Source: Billgrantia zhangzhouensis (GTDB taxonomy: Bacteria > Pseudomonadota > Gammaproteobacteria > Pseudomonadales > Halomonadaceae). Taken from it: a DNA stretch of 64,000 nucleotides. This document shows, one piece after another, positions 63,375-64,000 of this stretch. How positions within the stretch are numbered: the first letter of the stretch is position 1; every line of letters starts with the position of its first letter. Location: assembly GCF_021404465.1 (NCBI RefSeq), contig NZ_JABFTT010000007.1:124001-188000 (forward strand), written 5' to 3'. The notes beneath the pieces are model-generated. The model was not told the DNA's origin. It saw only the letters and a list, made by a program, of their open reading frames with translations, and did not search any database. The position numbers were made by a program, and so were the translations under genes.

Positions 63375-64000
63375 ATGAGCAACGGGGCGGCGGAGGGAAT
63401 GGGCAAGCAAGTGGCGCTGACGCTGGGCAGCGGCGGTGCGCGCGGCTATGCCCACATCGGCGTGATCGAAGTGCTCGAGGCGCGCGGCTACGAGATCGTC
63501 GCCATCTCGGGTTGCTCGATGGGATCGGTCATCGCTGGCGTCTACGCTGCGGGGCAGCTCGAGGCCTACCGTGATTGGGTCTGCCAGCTCGACTACTTCG
63601 ACGTGCTCAAGCTGGTCGACGTCACCTGGAGCCCGATGGGGGCGATGCGCGCCAGTAAGGTAATGAGCAAGCTCGAGGAACTGGTGGGCGACATTCTGAT
63701 CGAGGACCTGCCGATTCCGTTGACCACGGTAGCCACCGACCTGGTGCGTCAGCGCGAGGTGTGGTTCCAGTCGGGACCGCTGCTGCGGGCGATTCGTGCC
63801 TCCATTGCCATTCCGGGCGTTATCACTCCAATGCATATCGGCGACAACACCTTGGTCGATGGTGGCCTGCTCAATCCGCTGCCGATCACGCCAACCGTTT
63901 CGGCCCATGCCGACATGATGCTGGCAGTCAACGTGACTGCCCACAGCGCCCGGCCGGTGGCGCTCGAAGACCTGCTGCCCGCCGAAGAGCAGGCTGAAAA
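63375..64000 (+). CDS. Patatin-like phospholipase (partial, RssA-like)
   Basis: At least 208 residues are visible, open at the window edge. It has the patatin oxyanion motif GSGGARGYAHIGV near residue 18, the nucleophile elbow GCSMGSVIAG near 45 and the DGG catalytic aspartate in LVDGGLLNPLP near 177, so all active-site parts are present. Members hydrolyse phospholipids or acyl esters. The start has GGAG before ATG. The C-terminal part is missing. Confidence 0.88.
   Translation, partial: MSNGAAEGMGKQVALTLGSGGARGYAHIGVIEVLEARGYEIVAISGCSMGSVIAGVYAAGQLEAYRDWVCQLDYFDVLKLVDVTWSPMGAMRASKVMSKLEELVGDILIEDLPIPLTTVATDLVRQREVWFQSGPLLRAIRASIAIPGVITPMHIGDNTLVDGGLLNPLPITPTVSAHADMMLAVNVTAHSARPVALEDLLPAEEQAE

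Overview
The window looks like a chromosomal segment of a G+C-rich gammaproteobacterium, most probably a member of the Halomonadaceae. Support comes from gene content and order. The run orn / rsgA / queG / nnr / tsaE / amiB / mutL / miaA / hfq / hflX / hflK / hflC / hisZ / purA is a gammaproteobacterial backbone. A fused DUF1538 transporter of the kind described as a Na+/H+ antiporter in Halomonas is also present. The genus call is inference. No rRNA, tRNA, CRISPR array, transposase or phage gene was found.

Layout. 1-3.3 kb: an operon for four-carbon sugar acids (DUF1537 kinase, PdxA2-type dehydrogenase, beta-hydroxyacid dehydrogenase) with visibly lower G+C, followed by a G+C-rich DeoR regulator, an SDR gene and a decayed LysR gene. 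5.6-8.6 kb: EF-P and its lysylation enzymes (epmB, efp, epmA). 8.6-26.8 kb: phospholipid (psd), rhodanese, ribosome and RNA genes (rsgA, orn, queG), metabolite repair (nnr), t6A-tRNA (tsaE), cell-wall amidase (amiB), mismatch repair (mutL), tRNA modification (miaA), hfq, hflX, the HflKC membrane complex, hisZ and purA. 26.9-36.6 kb: a minus-strand exopolysaccharide operon related to the alginate machinery. 36.9-42.9 kb: a RimK-like ATP-grasp gene, a GNAT, yajQ, ybaN and pepN. 43.0-45.6 kb: a DUF1538 transporter, a P-II-like protein, a CBS protein and a small membrane protein. 45.7-53.6 kb: lemA, an M48 protease, an acidic lipoprotein, a cold-shock gene, a LysE exporter, slt and two thioesterases. 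53.7-64 kb: htpG, pntAB, gpsA, sixA, an AEC transporter, two alpha/beta hydrolases and the start of a patatin-like gene.

The most interesting region is the polysaccharide operon. It carries an Alg8-like synthase with an extra C-terminal domain, an Alg44-like PilZ/HlyD protein, an AlgL-type lyase, a second lyase-like jelly-roll protein and a very long AlgK-like Sel1 lipoprotein. The sugar-nucleotide dehydrogenase, however, looks like UDP-glucose 6-dehydrogenase rather than AlgD. No epimerase, acetylation gene or AlgE porin lies nearby. I propose a c-di-GMP-controlled, alginate-like polymer built from UDP-glucuronate. The second candidate is the transporter / P-II / CBS operon.

At the sequence level, two intergenic nested palindromes (9542-9647 and 12309-12403) share a CAGGGATG hairpin loop on stems of different sequence, which suggests a structured repeat family. 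A near-consensus RpoH promoter precedes htpG and begins at the stop codon of the gene before it.
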